Below are positions 1 to 8,508 of a stretch of 64,000 nucleotides of DNA, piece after piece. This DNA is from Lepiota brunneoincarnata. Taxonomy: Eukaryota > Basidiomycota > Agaricomycetes > Agaricales > Agaricaceae. Position 1 is the first letter of the stretch. Every line of letters begins with the position of its first letter. The DNA is taken from positions 1-64,000 of the forward strand of contig JAEBUN010000069.1 in NCBI GenBank assembly GCA_023014365.1, written 5' to 3'. The translations under genes were made by a program, and so were the position numbers. The notes beneath the pieces are model-generated. The model saw nothing but the letters and a program-made list of their open reading frames with translations. It searched no databases and had not been told where the DNA came from.

Positions 1-49
1 CGACCCCGTTGCGCCCGTCCACGCTCGGCCGTTCGTATATTTCCTCCTT
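1..49 (+). mobile_element. 3' tail of a Penelope-like element (copy 11, runs off window)
   Basis: The first bases match the last part of the family-1 hammerhead and tail seen at 2644-2692 (CCCCGTTGCGCCC, then a pyrimidine-rich tail ending at CCCTAA). This is therefore the 3' end of another element lying further toward the telomere, so the stack continues left of the window. Confidence 0.8.
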
Positions 50-67
50 CCCTAACCCTAACCCTAA
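50..67 (+). repeat. telomeric repeat junction, 3 x CCCTAA
   Basis: Three exact CCCTAA units separate the tail of copy 11 from copy 10. The C-rich strand on + means a left-hand telomere. Confidence 0.9.
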
Positions 68-1572
68 CACCTTCCGTGTCACTCTACTCCACTCTCTCTC
101 ATCCTATCGACTTACAGTTCCCCAAGGTCCCGCCGGGAAAATACGTCTCCAAAGAATCTCAAACCGATCGTACGCTCGAGGGCCTTTTGTCATTCACGGC
201 ACCGAAAGGACCATGTGGCGATCAAAACGTGAGTAGATATCGTTACCCGGCACCAGCAGGCCAAGTTCGAGGCCGATGGGTTATAAGCGTTTTGTACCTT
301 GTGTCCGGCGACGTAGTTGCCTTCTACCCTAATGTAGATGTTAATAAAGCGCACAACTTTGCAGTGCAATATTACATGCAGCATTTGGCAGAACGCGAGG
401 TACCAGAACATGAGTTCGACGCTCAGGAGTGCGCTAGGCTGATTACAGTCTTTCGGGAGTGTCTCTCCGCCGCGGACGATAATCTTATCTGCCAGTTCGA
501 AGGGCGATTCTGGAAACAGGCGCGTGGCTTGGCGATGGGGGTGGCTTCCTCCCCAGATCTCGCCAACCTTTACGGCTCATGGTTCGAGGAACGATGCGCC
601 GCGCTCACTGACCCTTCAGTAGCGTTCTACGGACGTTACATCGACGATTGTCTCGCTCTTGTCTATGCGACGAGTGAAGCAGCTGCGTTAGCGCTGCTGG
701 AAGACAATCTTAAGTTCGATAACTGCCAGATTAAGTGGTCATCGTCGGACAGTTACATGACGTTTCTGGACATGACGTTGTTCATTGCGGACAATCGCCT
801 CCACCATAAGGCATACCGGAAACCGATGAACCACTTCGAACGTATTCCCTGGATTAGCTATCACCCATTGTACGTGAAGAGAGGCACGTTCATAAGTGAG
901 CTATCGCGGTTAGCAACCCTCTGTTCGCGTTACCACGATTTCGCGGACTCGTGTAGAGAAGCAGCGGATATCTACATAGCGAGAGGTTACCCGCCGGCGT
1001 TGATCGCGTCTTGGCTTAGGAATAACTACCAAGCGCGGTGGGATGCGAGGTTCAGTGAGAGCTCGCCGCCACAGACAGACGTACTTGTACTGAAAAGCGA
1101 GTTCAACGCCTCCTGGGATTTCTTTAACGTTCAAAAGCTAGAGGAACAACTGAAGGACGGGTGGGCACAAGCCTTACGGTTCTTTGCCTCGGACCTTCCG
1201 GACCTGCGTAAAGAGCTCGCAGTTAACCCGGATGTGCTCCCGAAACGATCCCTGAAGTACGACGAGATGCGTCGGATCCTTTCCGAACCGGAAGCGACTA
1301 CGGGGGACTTTAATGTCCTTGCGGAAAGTGACCCAAGTAAGATCGGTGAAGGCCGTCGCGGCCGTTTCCTAAGGCTCGATAAGCTCGACCTTCTTAACCG
1401 TCGTGTGTTGGTCTCGAAGAAGCGAACCACACAAGTGATGGATCTCACCGCCGCCTGGCGGAAAGTTGTTCTTAATCAAAGAGATAAACAAGCGCTTGAG
1501 GACACCTTTGAAGTGCATCAAAGGCAGAGAACGCTTGATACATGGTTGAACGTATTCAATGCTACTAAGTAG
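68..1572 (+). pseudogene. Penelope-like reverse transcriptase, 5'-truncated and frameshifted at its start
   Basis: From about 295 to 1572 the frame is open and reads a PLE reverse transcriptase: VSGDVVAFYPNVDV (motif A), ARGLAMGVASSPDLANLYG (motif B), GRYIDDCLALVY (catalytic YIDD) and FLDM, followed by the HFERIPWIS thumb-proximal block. It ends at TAG 1570-1572 with no endonuclease domain. Before base 295 the sequence is recognisable (VPQGPAGK, PFVIHG) but broken by several single-base insertions when compared with the copy at 14087-14160. The start codon and all of the N-terminal part are missing. It cannot make a complete protein by itself. The early indels may be real decay or poor sequence at a contig edge. 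Confidence 0.85.
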
Positions 1573-2086
1573 CTGGATATGGCCTGTGGGTACCGTGCGC
1601 GTCTGTCTCGTTTACGCCTATACAGCATTGCGAGTCCACGCATGGCTAAGTCGCCGCGCGATATGGGAAACCTAGCGCGGACGGAGTACCGGCCTCTGCG
1701 GGGTGATTCCCGCATGCTGGCAGGGTCACGTAGCTGATCTTGTTGAACCTACCTGGGGCGCCGAGCGGATAGCGGAGCGCTGCACGACCCGGACTTCGAG
1801 AGCCGGCAAGCGAAAACAGGTCTTAAGTGGTGATCTTTTATCGGTGTGATTGCGCTGGTATAGCAGAACTCCGGAACCCACGTGAAAGGGGCCCGCCTAC
1901 CGATGGCCGCCCCCCCTAAGTACATCTACCCAACGCGGCGGATCGTTCGTTATCATGTTTATCCCTAGCTTTATTCCCTTACGGTGCGCGCTGAATATTT
2001 ACGGCAGCGGATCCGTCGTGGAACTTTGCGGTAAGCACTTATCTTACCTTCGCATCAGAGAGGACCCACACTAACCGTGGGAAAAC

Positions 2087-2113
2087 CCCTAACCCTAACC
2101 GAAACCTAACCGA
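2087..2113 (+). repeat. internal degenerate telomere-like tract of family 1
   Basis: CCCCTAACCCTAACCGAAACCTAACC lies inside the 3' region of copy 10, about 480 bp before its hammerhead. Family 2 has an equivalent tract at 7022-7056 and 7946-7970. It is not an insertion junction because element sequence continues on both sides. Confidence 0.6.
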
Positions 2114-2577
2114 GCCCTTTACGCAACTCGGCGAAGGCGTAGGAAGGGGCTTCCTTTCTAGGACCGTGCGAAGATATAACCGTTTTGGTAAGTGTGCGCT
2201 CATAGGTACGTCATGTCCTATGAATAACTCACCCGGGCCTGTCGGCCCGGATGCTCGTGTGAATTTCTTACGGTAGCATTTGATGCCCGGTTAGGGCGGA
2301 GATGTAAGTCTTTTGGGAGGCACTCGGACCTGTGCGCTGAGGTAAGCCCGACCCCGTGGGAAGTCCGACTTCCGCGGAGTTAGTCGCCCGTGTAAGTTCC
2401 CACGGTCACGTGATTTTTCTCAGCGTGATCACGTGGTCACGTGCATATTCCCTCGGTGAAAAATGTGAGTTATTTTTAGCTTCGTTAAGTAAGCTGTTCC
2501 ACGGATTGCACAGCAAATGTCGCAATCCCGATCGGTAAGCCCGGAACGCTTTCCGATTGGACGGATGGTAAGTCTGA

Positions 2578-2666
2578 TGGACTAATCGTGCGCCTGACGA
2601 GTCCGATATAAGGACGAAACGGGTGGGTGATCGTACTAACTTACGACCCCGTTGCGCCCAAGTCCA
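2578..2666 (+). ncRNA. hammerhead ribozyme (family 1 PLE)
   Basis: The core CUGACGA (2594-2600), stem II GUCC/GGAC, GAAA, stem III CGGG/CCCG and the GUU cleavage triplet (2651-2653) followed by GCGC are in canonical order. Stem I is GCGC/GCGC plus an outer helix UGGACU (2578-2583) with AGUCCA (2661-2666) across an internal loop, as in type I hammerheads. Cleavage is predicted after 2653. Hammerheads are known in Penelope-like elements. Confidence 0.92.
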
Positions 2667-2692
2667 CCGGCTCAGTCGTATATTTCCTTCTT

Positions 2693-2710
2693 CCCTAACC
2701 CTAACCCTAA
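2693..2710 (+). repeat. telomeric repeat junction, 3 x CCCTAA
   Basis: Three exact units, plus a CCC, lie between the 3' tail of copy 10 and the start of copy 9. Confidence 0.9.
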
Positions 2711-2866
2711 CCCATCGATCGCTATCGGCGACAATCGATTGGACGGCAGGTATCTGACGGATATCGTGCGCCTGATGAGTCTTTATAAGACGAAACGGGT
2801 GGGTAGTTGGAAACCCCAACAACCCGTTGCGCCCCACCGTCGCGACTCGTGTTTTAGTCCCCCCTT
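2711..2866 (+). mobile_element. Penelope-like element copy 9, hammerhead-only remnant
   Basis: A 156-bp copy that keeps only the last part of a family-2 element, from ATCGATCGCTATCGG through the ribozyme to the CCCCCCTT tail. It is flanked by CCCTAA units on both sides and shows how short a retained 5'-truncated insertion can be. Confidence 0.88.
2756..2841 (+). ncRNA. hammerhead ribozyme (family 2 PLE)
   Basis: Outer stem I is GACGG (2756-2760) with CCGUC (2837-2841). The core CUGAUGA is at 2772-2778, stem II is GUCUU/AAGAC, then GAAA, a long stem III, and the GUU triplet with cleavage after 2828. Confidence 0.93.
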
Positions 2867-2878
2867 CCCTAACCCTAA
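2867..2878 (+). repeat. telomeric repeat junction, 2 x CCCTAA
   Basis: Two exact units mark the 5' boundary of the full-length copy 8. Confidence 0.88.
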
Positions 2879-2928
2879 ACACACTTTCAGAGCCAACAAC
2901 TCTCTCAACCTCCCCCGATCCTACCGCA

Positions 2929-5900
2929 ATGCCCCCTCGTACCAACAAGAAGGCAGGATCCTCGACTGGCGGCGGCGCTTCCGGGTCCTCCAGGGCTCGT
3001 GTACGCGCCGCGTCTCCGGCTGCCTCGGTCGCTCTGGCGGTCACTCGATCGCTAGGCGGCCTGCGCCACGACGCCGCGACCGGTGAGGTCTCGGTGTCGG
3101 AGACACAACTCGGTTCCGCTCGCCGCGCGCCCATCCGGGCTGCTGCATCGCTTGCGGACCTACTGGCATGTATGCCGGGGTCATACAGGGATGCTCTGCG
3201 TCCGTACCTGATTGAGGGCATGAAAACCCGACGTCAGGTTGAGACCTGTAAGACGGCTCTCCAACGCTTGGAGGGTCATCAGACCGCGGGTACATTCCCG
3301 TCCGAGCTTAAGGCTAGGAGGACGCCCTTCGCGTTCACCAAGTCTTATATTTCCGAGAACCCGCAAGCTGTAGCGGCGTTTACGGAAAGCGATGTCGCCT
3401 ACCGCAAGGCAGAGCTGACGAGAGGCATTGCTCACAAGCGTGCCGAGCTTTCCTTCTTGGAATTACAGCTGACTCTGTCGCCCGTTGCCGGGGTGACTGA
3501 GAACCCACTATGGGATGCAATCCAGGGTTCTCTCGGGAAGGTCTATGACCGGATCCGACACAAGAGTCAGGTCGTCAAGTACGGCGCGCCCACCGCTGAC
3601 TCGCATGGGCACCCTGTAAAGCTCGGATGGCGGGAGGATCCTTCTATCCTCCGGGAATACGTCGAACTCTTAGAGGACGTTCCCGCCATCTTCGGACGGG
3701 CCGTTGCCTTCGTCGAAGATCAGATACTCGCGGAGGAGGCGAAGATGGAAAAGAAGAAGGCACTGAAGGAGAGTTTTGAGATGGAGGTTGACGAAGCCGC
3801 AGGCCCGTCGACCGCACCCGCCATCACCGCCGAGTCGATCGCCCAGCTGGTCGACAAGCGGGTAACCGCCCTCCTGAAGGCCAAGGAGAAGAAAGGGGAA
3901 AAGGTGAACGCGTATTCGATCCACGCGACTGATCTTCATACTTACCCAGATTTACTTTCTATCTTAACAGAAACCCCCTGCGAAGAAACAAGGAGCGGGC
4001 GCACGCGCGAAGGAGGAGGTCACGGCGGCTCCGGCTGCCAAGGACCGCCAACGACGCAAGCGAGGTGCCGGCAGGGGCGGGAAAAGAGGCGGTCGATCGA
4101 GGGGGAACTAATCCCCGACCTCCACCCGTTTTACGAGGGCGAAAGGGAGGAAGAGGTGCATGCGGCCCTCTTTCCAAAGGTCAGTCCTAAACCTTTCGAC
4201 TGGGCGTCCCCCAGCACGTACCCGGATTGGTTACTTACGGTTACCCCTCAGCACGCGTACAAGTATATACTGTTACGGACTCCTGTTGTAGTTATAGAGT
4301 CCATGCGCTACCGTAGCAGTATACATATGATTTCTTGTGATATACCGCGTGACATCAGCATGCATCTGAGTGCGGGAATGAAGTATATGCTCCCGACTAA
4401 GTCGAACGTTACACTAATTAATTCGGCTTGGGACGATTTCGTCGATCGTCTCCGCTGGTCGATGTGGTTTAAAGCCACTGACGCCGAAGATGCTAAAGAC
4501 GACTTTGATCCAGACTACTGGTCGCCGAAGCCTAACCGCGTCGCGATGCACCAGTTGGATAGGGTATTTGAGTATGGTATCTGGTGCGGTCGTAGGGCCA
4601 TTGATAAAATGGTTTCTGATATGCCGACAGATGAACACGAAGGGGACCGTTACAAGCACGCGCTTGCTCCCCCGGTGGCCAAACTCCGCGACTACTTGAC
4701 GTCCCACGAACTCGTCGTAGTAGCGACCGATAAGAACCTTGGTTGCGCAGTTGCCCCGCGTGCCTGGATCATTGATAAATCGCTCTCGTTATTGTCGAAC
4801 CGTGTAGATTACGAACCGGTTAGCGCCGTTACGGCGTACAATATACTTTGTGATAAAAATAACCACATTAAGAGCATCGCGAGATTGTCGGAAGATTTCG
4901 GCATTCAATCGCAACTTCCCCGCTTTTTCCGGAGTCAGTTATCGGTCGAACCTAGTTCGATCCCGACGTTTTATGTCATTCCTAAAATACATAAGACACC
5001 GGTAGCTGCCCGGCCGATTTTACCGTGCCACTCCGTCCCGCAAGGGCCTGCAGGGAAGTATGTAAGCAAAAGTCTCAAACCGATTATCCAATCGGCGCCT
5101 TACGTTATACATGGATCTAAGGATCTGGCGATAAAATTGAGCAAGTTGTCGCTACCGCAGTTCCGATTCGAGAACGGTATGCTTAAGCGTCTATACTTTG
5201 TCTCGGGCGACGTCGTCGCTTTCTATCCACACGTGGATGTTCAAAAGGCACACTCCTATGCCGAAGAATATTACACCCGTTGGTTAGCCGAGTCAGAGCC
5301 GGAAGTCGAAGATGCTGACTTCGACGCAACGCATGCAGCAGCCAAAGTACAGCTGTTACGGGAATGCATGCGGGCAGCGGACGACAACTTACTGGTGCAG
5401 TTCCAGGGTAAATATTACCGCCAGGCCCGTGGTCTAGCGATGGGTGTGGCTTCGAGCCCCGATCTCGCGAACATCTACGGCGTACACTTCGAGGAGGAGT
5501 GCGCAGCCCTGCGGTCACCCGACGTGGCGTTCTACGGACGCTACATCGACGATTGTCTCGCTCTCGTGTATGCGTATCGAGAGGAGGATGCCTTACGGCT
5601 ACTTAGAGATAATTTAATGTTCGATAACTGTACCATTACATGGTCATCTTCGGATCAATACATGGTATTCCTAGACATGATGCTGTTTACGGCAAACGGT
5701 CGCCTCCACCATAAGGCGTATAGGAAACCGATGAACCATTTTGAGCGCATTCCTTGGATCAGCTTTCATCCCCTTTACGTTAAGAAAGGGACGTTTGTAT
5801 CAGAGCTGTCGAGGCTTGCCGCGCTTTCTTCGCGTTTCGACGATTACGTGAAGGCATGTAGAGAAGCTTCGGATATCTACATTGCGCGTGGCTACCCTCC

Positions 5901-6522
5901 ATTGTTGATCGCCGCTTGGCTTCGCGATAACTACCGAGCACGTTGGGATGTACGGCTAAGGGAGTCCGTACCGCCAGCGAATGGCGTGCTTGTGCTAAAA
6001 AGCGAATACAACATATCCTGGGACATGTTTAATGCTCACGAACTTGAGGACAGTATGAAGACTGGGTGGGCGCAGGCAATGAATGTCTTCGCCCGTGCAG
6101 ACGTCCGGGGGCGGAATAACGTACCGCTTCCGTACGATCTGACCAAACTAGGTATCCCTAAGAAGGCGTCCGAGTTGATGCGTCTCTTTACTAAGATCCC
6201 GCGTGCTGAAGCCGAGGCTGACTTGGCGGAGTGTGCAAAGGATTGGTGTTTAGATTCGGGTTGGCAAGGACCTTTCTTACGCCTAGATAGACTCGGTCTT
6301 TTCGGTCGCCGTCTGTTGGTTTCGAAGAAAAGAACCCGACAGATAATGGACCTTACGTCAATTTGGCGTGCTTCTGTTCTCGCGCGGCGCGACCGCCAGG
6401 CGTTAATAACCGACTTCTTCGCCGAAGCTCGAGCTCCCGTGGCCTCTTCTTCCGCTCCGGCGGTAGAACACCACCGTGAGAAGACGCCTGATCCGTGGAT
6501 CGCGATTGCGAACTTCGATTGA
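2929..6522 (+). CDS. Penelope-like element polyprotein: gag-like N-terminus plus reverse transcriptase
   Basis: An open frame of 1197 codons from ATG 2929 (chosen because no earlier in-frame ATG exists) to TGA 6520-6522. Residues 1-325 form a lysine/arginine- and glutamate-rich, probably helical region of unknown fold. The RT follows: the PLE-specific DKN-type motif ATDKNLGCAVAPRAWI (Asp about 601), FYVIPKIHKTPVAARPI, VSGDVVAFYPHVDV, ARGLAMGVASSPDLANIYG, and catalytic YIDD at about 872-875. There is no GIY-YIG domain, and the C-terminus is a short Ser/Pro tail. The RT would copy element RNA, probably primed by the chromosome 3' end. Bases 3904-3970 are also a credible intron whose removal changes frame (separate entry), so this unspliced frame may be only one of two products. 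In the second copy the frame is equally open. Confidence 0.85.
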   Translation: MPPRTNKKAGSSTGGGASGSSRARVRAASPAASVALAVTRSLGGLRHDAATGEVSVSETQLGSARRAPIRAAASLADLLACMPGSYRDALRPYLIEGMKTRRQVETCKTALQRLEGHQTAGTFPSELKARRTPFAFTKSYISENPQAVAAFTESDVAYRKAELTRGIAHKRAELSFLELQLTLSPVAGVTENPLWDAIQGSLGKVYDRIRHKSQVVKYGAPTADSHGHPVKLGWREDPSILREYVELLEDVPAIFGRAVAFVEDQILAEEAKMEKKKALKESFEMEVDEAAGPSTAPAITAESIAQLVDKRVTALLKAKEKKGEKVNAYSIHATDLHTYPDLLSILTETPCEETRSGRTREGGGHGGSGCQGPPTTQARCRQGREKRRSIEGELIPDLHPFYEGEREEEVHAALFPKVSPKPFDWASPSTYPDWLLTVTPQHAYKYILLRTPVVVIESMRYRSSIHMISCDIPRDISMHLSAGMKYMLPTKSNVTLINSAWDDFVDRLRWSMWFKATDAEDAKDDFDPDYWSPKPNRVAMHQLDRVFEYGIWCGRRAIDKMVSDMPTDEHEGDRYKHALAPPVAKLRDYLTSHELVVVATDKNLGCAVAPRAWIIDKSLSLLSNRVDYEPVSAVTAYNILCDKNNHIKSIARLSEDFGIQSQLPRFFRSQLSVEPSSIPTFYVIPKIHKTPVAARPILPCHSVPQGPAGKYVSKSLKPIIQSAPYVIHGSKDLAIKLSKLSLPQFRFENGMLKRLYFVSGDVVAFYPHVDVQKAHSYAEEYYTRWLAESEPEVEDADFDATHAAAKVQLLRECMRAADDNLLVQFQGKYYRQARGLAMGVASSPDLANIYGVHFEEECAALRSPDVAFYGRYIDDCLALVYAYREEDALRLLRDNLMFDNCTITWSSSDQYMVFLDMMLFTANGRLHHKAYRKPMNHFERIPWISFHPLYVKKGTFVSELSRLAALSSRFDDYVKACREASDIYIARGYPPLLIAAWLRDNYRARWDVRLRESVPPANGVLVLKSEYNISWDMFNAHELEDSMKTGWAQAMNVFARADVRGRNNVPLPYDLTKLGIPKKASELMRLFTKIPRAEAEADLAECAKDWCLDSGWQGPFLRLDRLGLFGRRLLVSKKRTRQIMDLTSIWRASVLARRDRQALITDFFAEARAPVASSSAPAVEHHREKTPDPWIAIANFD
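3904..3970 (+). other. candidate 67-nt frame-changing intron in PLE ORF
   Basis: GTGAAC...TTAACAG with a TTTACTTTC branch/pyrimidine region. Its length of 67 nt is 3n+1. Removing it joins codon 325 to a second frame that encodes 46 residues rich in Lys/Arg/Gly (QRRKRGAGRGGKRGG) and stops at TAA 4109-4111, giving a 371-residue gag-like product. Keeping it continues into the reverse transcriptase. The divergent copy has an intron of the same length at the same place (10004-10070) and the same stop position. By my count the spliced frame differs at 8 of 46 residues between copies and the unspliced frame at 14 of 47, so selection on the spliced frame is likely. Confidence 0.65.
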
Positions 6523-7021
6523 TATGGCTTACGTGGTATACCATGCCAGCCGTAGTTGTCCGCACAACCTAGCTGCGGCGACTGGTACCAAGTCGGCGCC
6601 CAAATGGGGAAATCCCTGGGCGTTCGGGTACCGACCTCTGCGGGGTGATTCCCGTATGTCGGCCGGCCCATATTTGCTGATCTTGAGTAACCTTCCTGGG
6701 ACCCCGTTGTTAGAAGACTTCGGGGTTGCACGACCTGCGCTTCGATCGCAGCACGCGAAAACAGGTTTTTAAATAGGTGGCCTTTTATCGGTTTGGGTGT
6801 GATGGTGCGGCGTAACCCGGAACCACGTCTGGGGGGGCGGTTATGCCCCCTTCCTAAGTCTCTCGAATAGTAACTCTCGCGTAAGCGGTAAACAACGTAA
6901 GTTCGACCCCTGATGGCGGTTAACTCGCTTTAAAACGCCGGTTATATGCCGAGCGGAGCGTTCTTTGCGGTAAGTACTACCTTACCTTCCCGACGAGGGC
7001 GGCATACTAATACTATGTTAC

Positions 7022-7060
7022 CCCCTAACCCGAACCCGAACCTAACCGGACCTAACCGGC
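7022..7060 (+). repeat. internal degenerate telomere-like tract of family 2
   Basis: CCCCTAACCCGAACCCGAAC followed by two CCTAACC units. A truncated copy (copy 6) begins exactly within such a tract at 8505, so this tract can act as a joining point. Confidence 0.6.
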
Positions 7061-7194
7061 TCGGTCGGGCGGGGCGTCCTCTAGCAGACCCGTGGGAAGG
7101 ATAGCCATCTGAGGTAAGTACACCGCCACCGGTAAATCATGTCACCGGTGCCGGGTTTCACAAGTTCTCACGCTTGGACCCCGTGCGAAAGTGC

Positions 7195-7300
7195 ACCTTG
7201 TTACGTTGTCACGTGACGGCCCTACCCCGGCCCGGATTGTTCCGTCGTCGGGTAACATAGCCCGATGGCACGTGACCGGTCGCACGATCACGTGACTTTT
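7195..7300 (+). promoter_or_regulatory. CACGTG (E-box) cluster in the PLE 3' region
   Basis: Three CACGTG hexamers in TCACGTGAC or GGCACGTGAC context lie within about 90 bp, some 200-280 bp before the hammerhead. The same cluster recurs in every long copy (8112-8204, 8675-8760, 13296-13390) and, with different spacing, in family 1 (2404-2443). Conservation between families suggests binding of a bHLH-type factor. It could drive transcription of the next element downstream in the stack. Function is inferred. Confidence 0.45.
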
Positions 7301-7480
7301 CCCAGACGCAAGCGCGCGTCTAAGTCAGCGCGGTAAGTTTTGAAACTCGAAGTTAAGTTTTTAATCCTATTTTCACCTGTTTTAACGGGGGGATTATTAA
7401 TACGTTCCGCGGATTTTGATCTATCGATCAAAATCGCAATCGATCGCTATCGGCGACAATCGATTGGACGGCAGGTATCT

Positions 7481-7566
7481 GACGGATATCGTGCGCCTGA
7501 TGAGTCTTTATAAGACGAAACGGGTGGGTAGTTGGAAACCCCAACAACCCGTTGCGCCCCACCGTC
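7481..7566 (+). ncRNA. hammerhead ribozyme (family 2 PLE, copy 8)
   Basis: GACGG/CCGUC outer stem I (7481-7485 with 7562-7566), inner GCGC/GCGC, CUGAUGA core 7497-7503, stem II GUCUU/AAGAC with a UAU loop, GAAA, stem III, and GUU with cleavage after 7553. Confidence 0.93.
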
Positions 7567-7591
7567 GCGACTCGTGTTTTAGTCCCCCCTT

Positions 7592-7614
7592 CCCTAACCC
7601 TAACCCCTAACCCT
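7592..7614 (+). repeat. telomeric repeat junction
   Basis: Three units with one extra C (CCCTAACCCTAACCCCTAA) then CCCT. The last bases are shared with the 5' end of copy 7 (CCTGGGACC). Confidence 0.88.
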
Positions 7615-8502
7615 GGGACCTCGTTGTTTGAAGACTTCGGGGTTGCACGACCTGCGCTTCGATCGCAGCACGCGAAAACAGGTTTTTAAATAGGTGGCCT
7701 TTTATCGGTTTGGGTGAGATGGTGCGGCGTAACCCGGAACCACGTCTGGGGGGGCGGTTATGCCCCCTTCCTAAGTCTCTCGAATAGTAACGATCGCGTC
7801 AAGCGGTAAACAACGTAAGTTCTCCTCCCTGGTGGCGGTTAACTCGCTTTTTCGCCGGTTATATGCCGTGCGGAACGTTCCTTGCGGTAAGTACTACCTT
7901 ACCTTCCCAACGAGTGCGGCTTACTAATACTAAGCTCACCCCTAACCCTGACCTAACCCGGACCTAACCGTCCCGGTCGGGCGGGGCGTACTCTAGCAGA
8001 CCCGTGGGAAGGACAGCCACCTAAGGTAAGTGCACCGCCACCGGCAATTCATGTCGCCGGTGCCGGGTTTCACATGTTCTCACGCATGGACCCCGTGCGA
8101 AAGTGATGCTTGCCACGTGATCACGTGACGGCCCTACCCCGTGACTTGCCCTCGGGCGGCGGGTAACATAGCCCGATGACACGTGACCGTACTCACGATC
8201 ACGTGACTTTTCTCAGGCGTAAGCGCGCGCTAAAGTCAGCACGGCGATGGTTTCGAAACTCGACGCTAAGTATTTAATTCATTTTCACCCATTTATTGGG
8301 GGGATTACGTACACGTTCCGCGGATTTTGATCTATCGATCAAAATCGCAATCGATCGCTATCGGCGACCATCGATTGGACGGCAGGTGTCTGACGGATAT
8401 CGTGCGCCTGATGAGTCTTTTATAAGACGAAACGGGTGGGCAGTTGGAAACCCCAACAGCCCGTTGCGCCCCACCGTCGCGACTCGTGTATTGACTCCCC
8501 TC
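7615..8502 (+). mobile_element. Penelope-like element copy 7, 3'-region remnant
   Basis: An 890-bp 5'-truncated copy that begins in the sequence just after the ORF (compare 12796 onward) and runs to a tail of the TATTGACTCCCC type. It includes an E-box cluster, an internal telomere-like tract (7946-7970) and a hammerhead. It holds no coding sequence. Confidence 0.9.
8392..8478 (+). ncRNA. hammerhead ribozyme (copy 7)
   Basis: Same architecture as 7481-7566 with one extra U in loop II (GUCUUUUAUAAGAC). CUGAUGA at 8408-8414; GUU cleavage after 8465; GACGG/CCGUC at 8392-8396 and 8474-8478. Confidence 0.92.
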
Positions 8503-8508
8503 CCCTAA
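8503..8508 (+). repeat. telomeric repeat junction, single CCCTAA
   Basis: One unit that overlaps the CCTAACC microhomology at the 5' end of copy 6. Confidence 0.75.

Larger units (their letters stand above)
68..2692 (+). mobile_element. Penelope-like element copy 10, family 1, 5'-truncated
   Basis: A 2.6-kb 5'-truncated copy flanked on both sides by CCCTAA units. It holds the C-terminal half of a reverse transcriptase and a 1.1-kb 3' region with CACGTG motifs, a degenerate telomere-like tract near 2087-2113 and a hammerhead at 2578-2666. It is nearly identical to copy 3 (14084-16555). There is no poly(A) tail and no GIY-YIG endonuclease domain downstream of the RT, which fits endonuclease-deficient telomeric PLEs. 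Confidence 0.9.
2879..7591 (+). mobile_element. full-length Penelope-like element copy 8, family 2
   Basis: A 4.7-kb element bounded by CCCTAA junctions. Its order is a 50-bp leader, a long ORF (2929-6522), a 1-kb 3' region containing CACGTG motifs, a telomere-like tract and splice-like GGTAAGT motifs, a hammerhead (7481-7566) and a 25-nt pyrimidine-rich tail. Orientation, absence of an endonuclease domain and telomeric joints match the Athena/Coprina class of telomere-attaching PLEs, which are thought to prime reverse transcription from the chromosome end. It is the best candidate for an active copy in the window. Confidence 0.92.

Noticed and set aside
9..236. Short + strand frame at the left edge
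   Set aside because: It crosses a telomeric junction and an indel-rich part of a truncated RT; not a gene.
2406..3221. 271-codon minus-strand frame
   Set aside because: It runs antisense through the family-1 and family-2 hammerheads, two telomeric junctions and the start of the PLE ORF; it is a chance frame in GC-rich repeats.
6036..6731. 231-codon minus-strand frame, repeated at 12136-12831
   Set aside because: Antisense shadow of the C-terminal RT coding sequence; it is present in both copies only because the copies are homologous.
7415..7610. Short ORFs recurring with each hammerhead copy (also 8296-8508, 13481-13693)
   Set aside because: They translate the ribozyme itself; conservation is explained by RNA structure.
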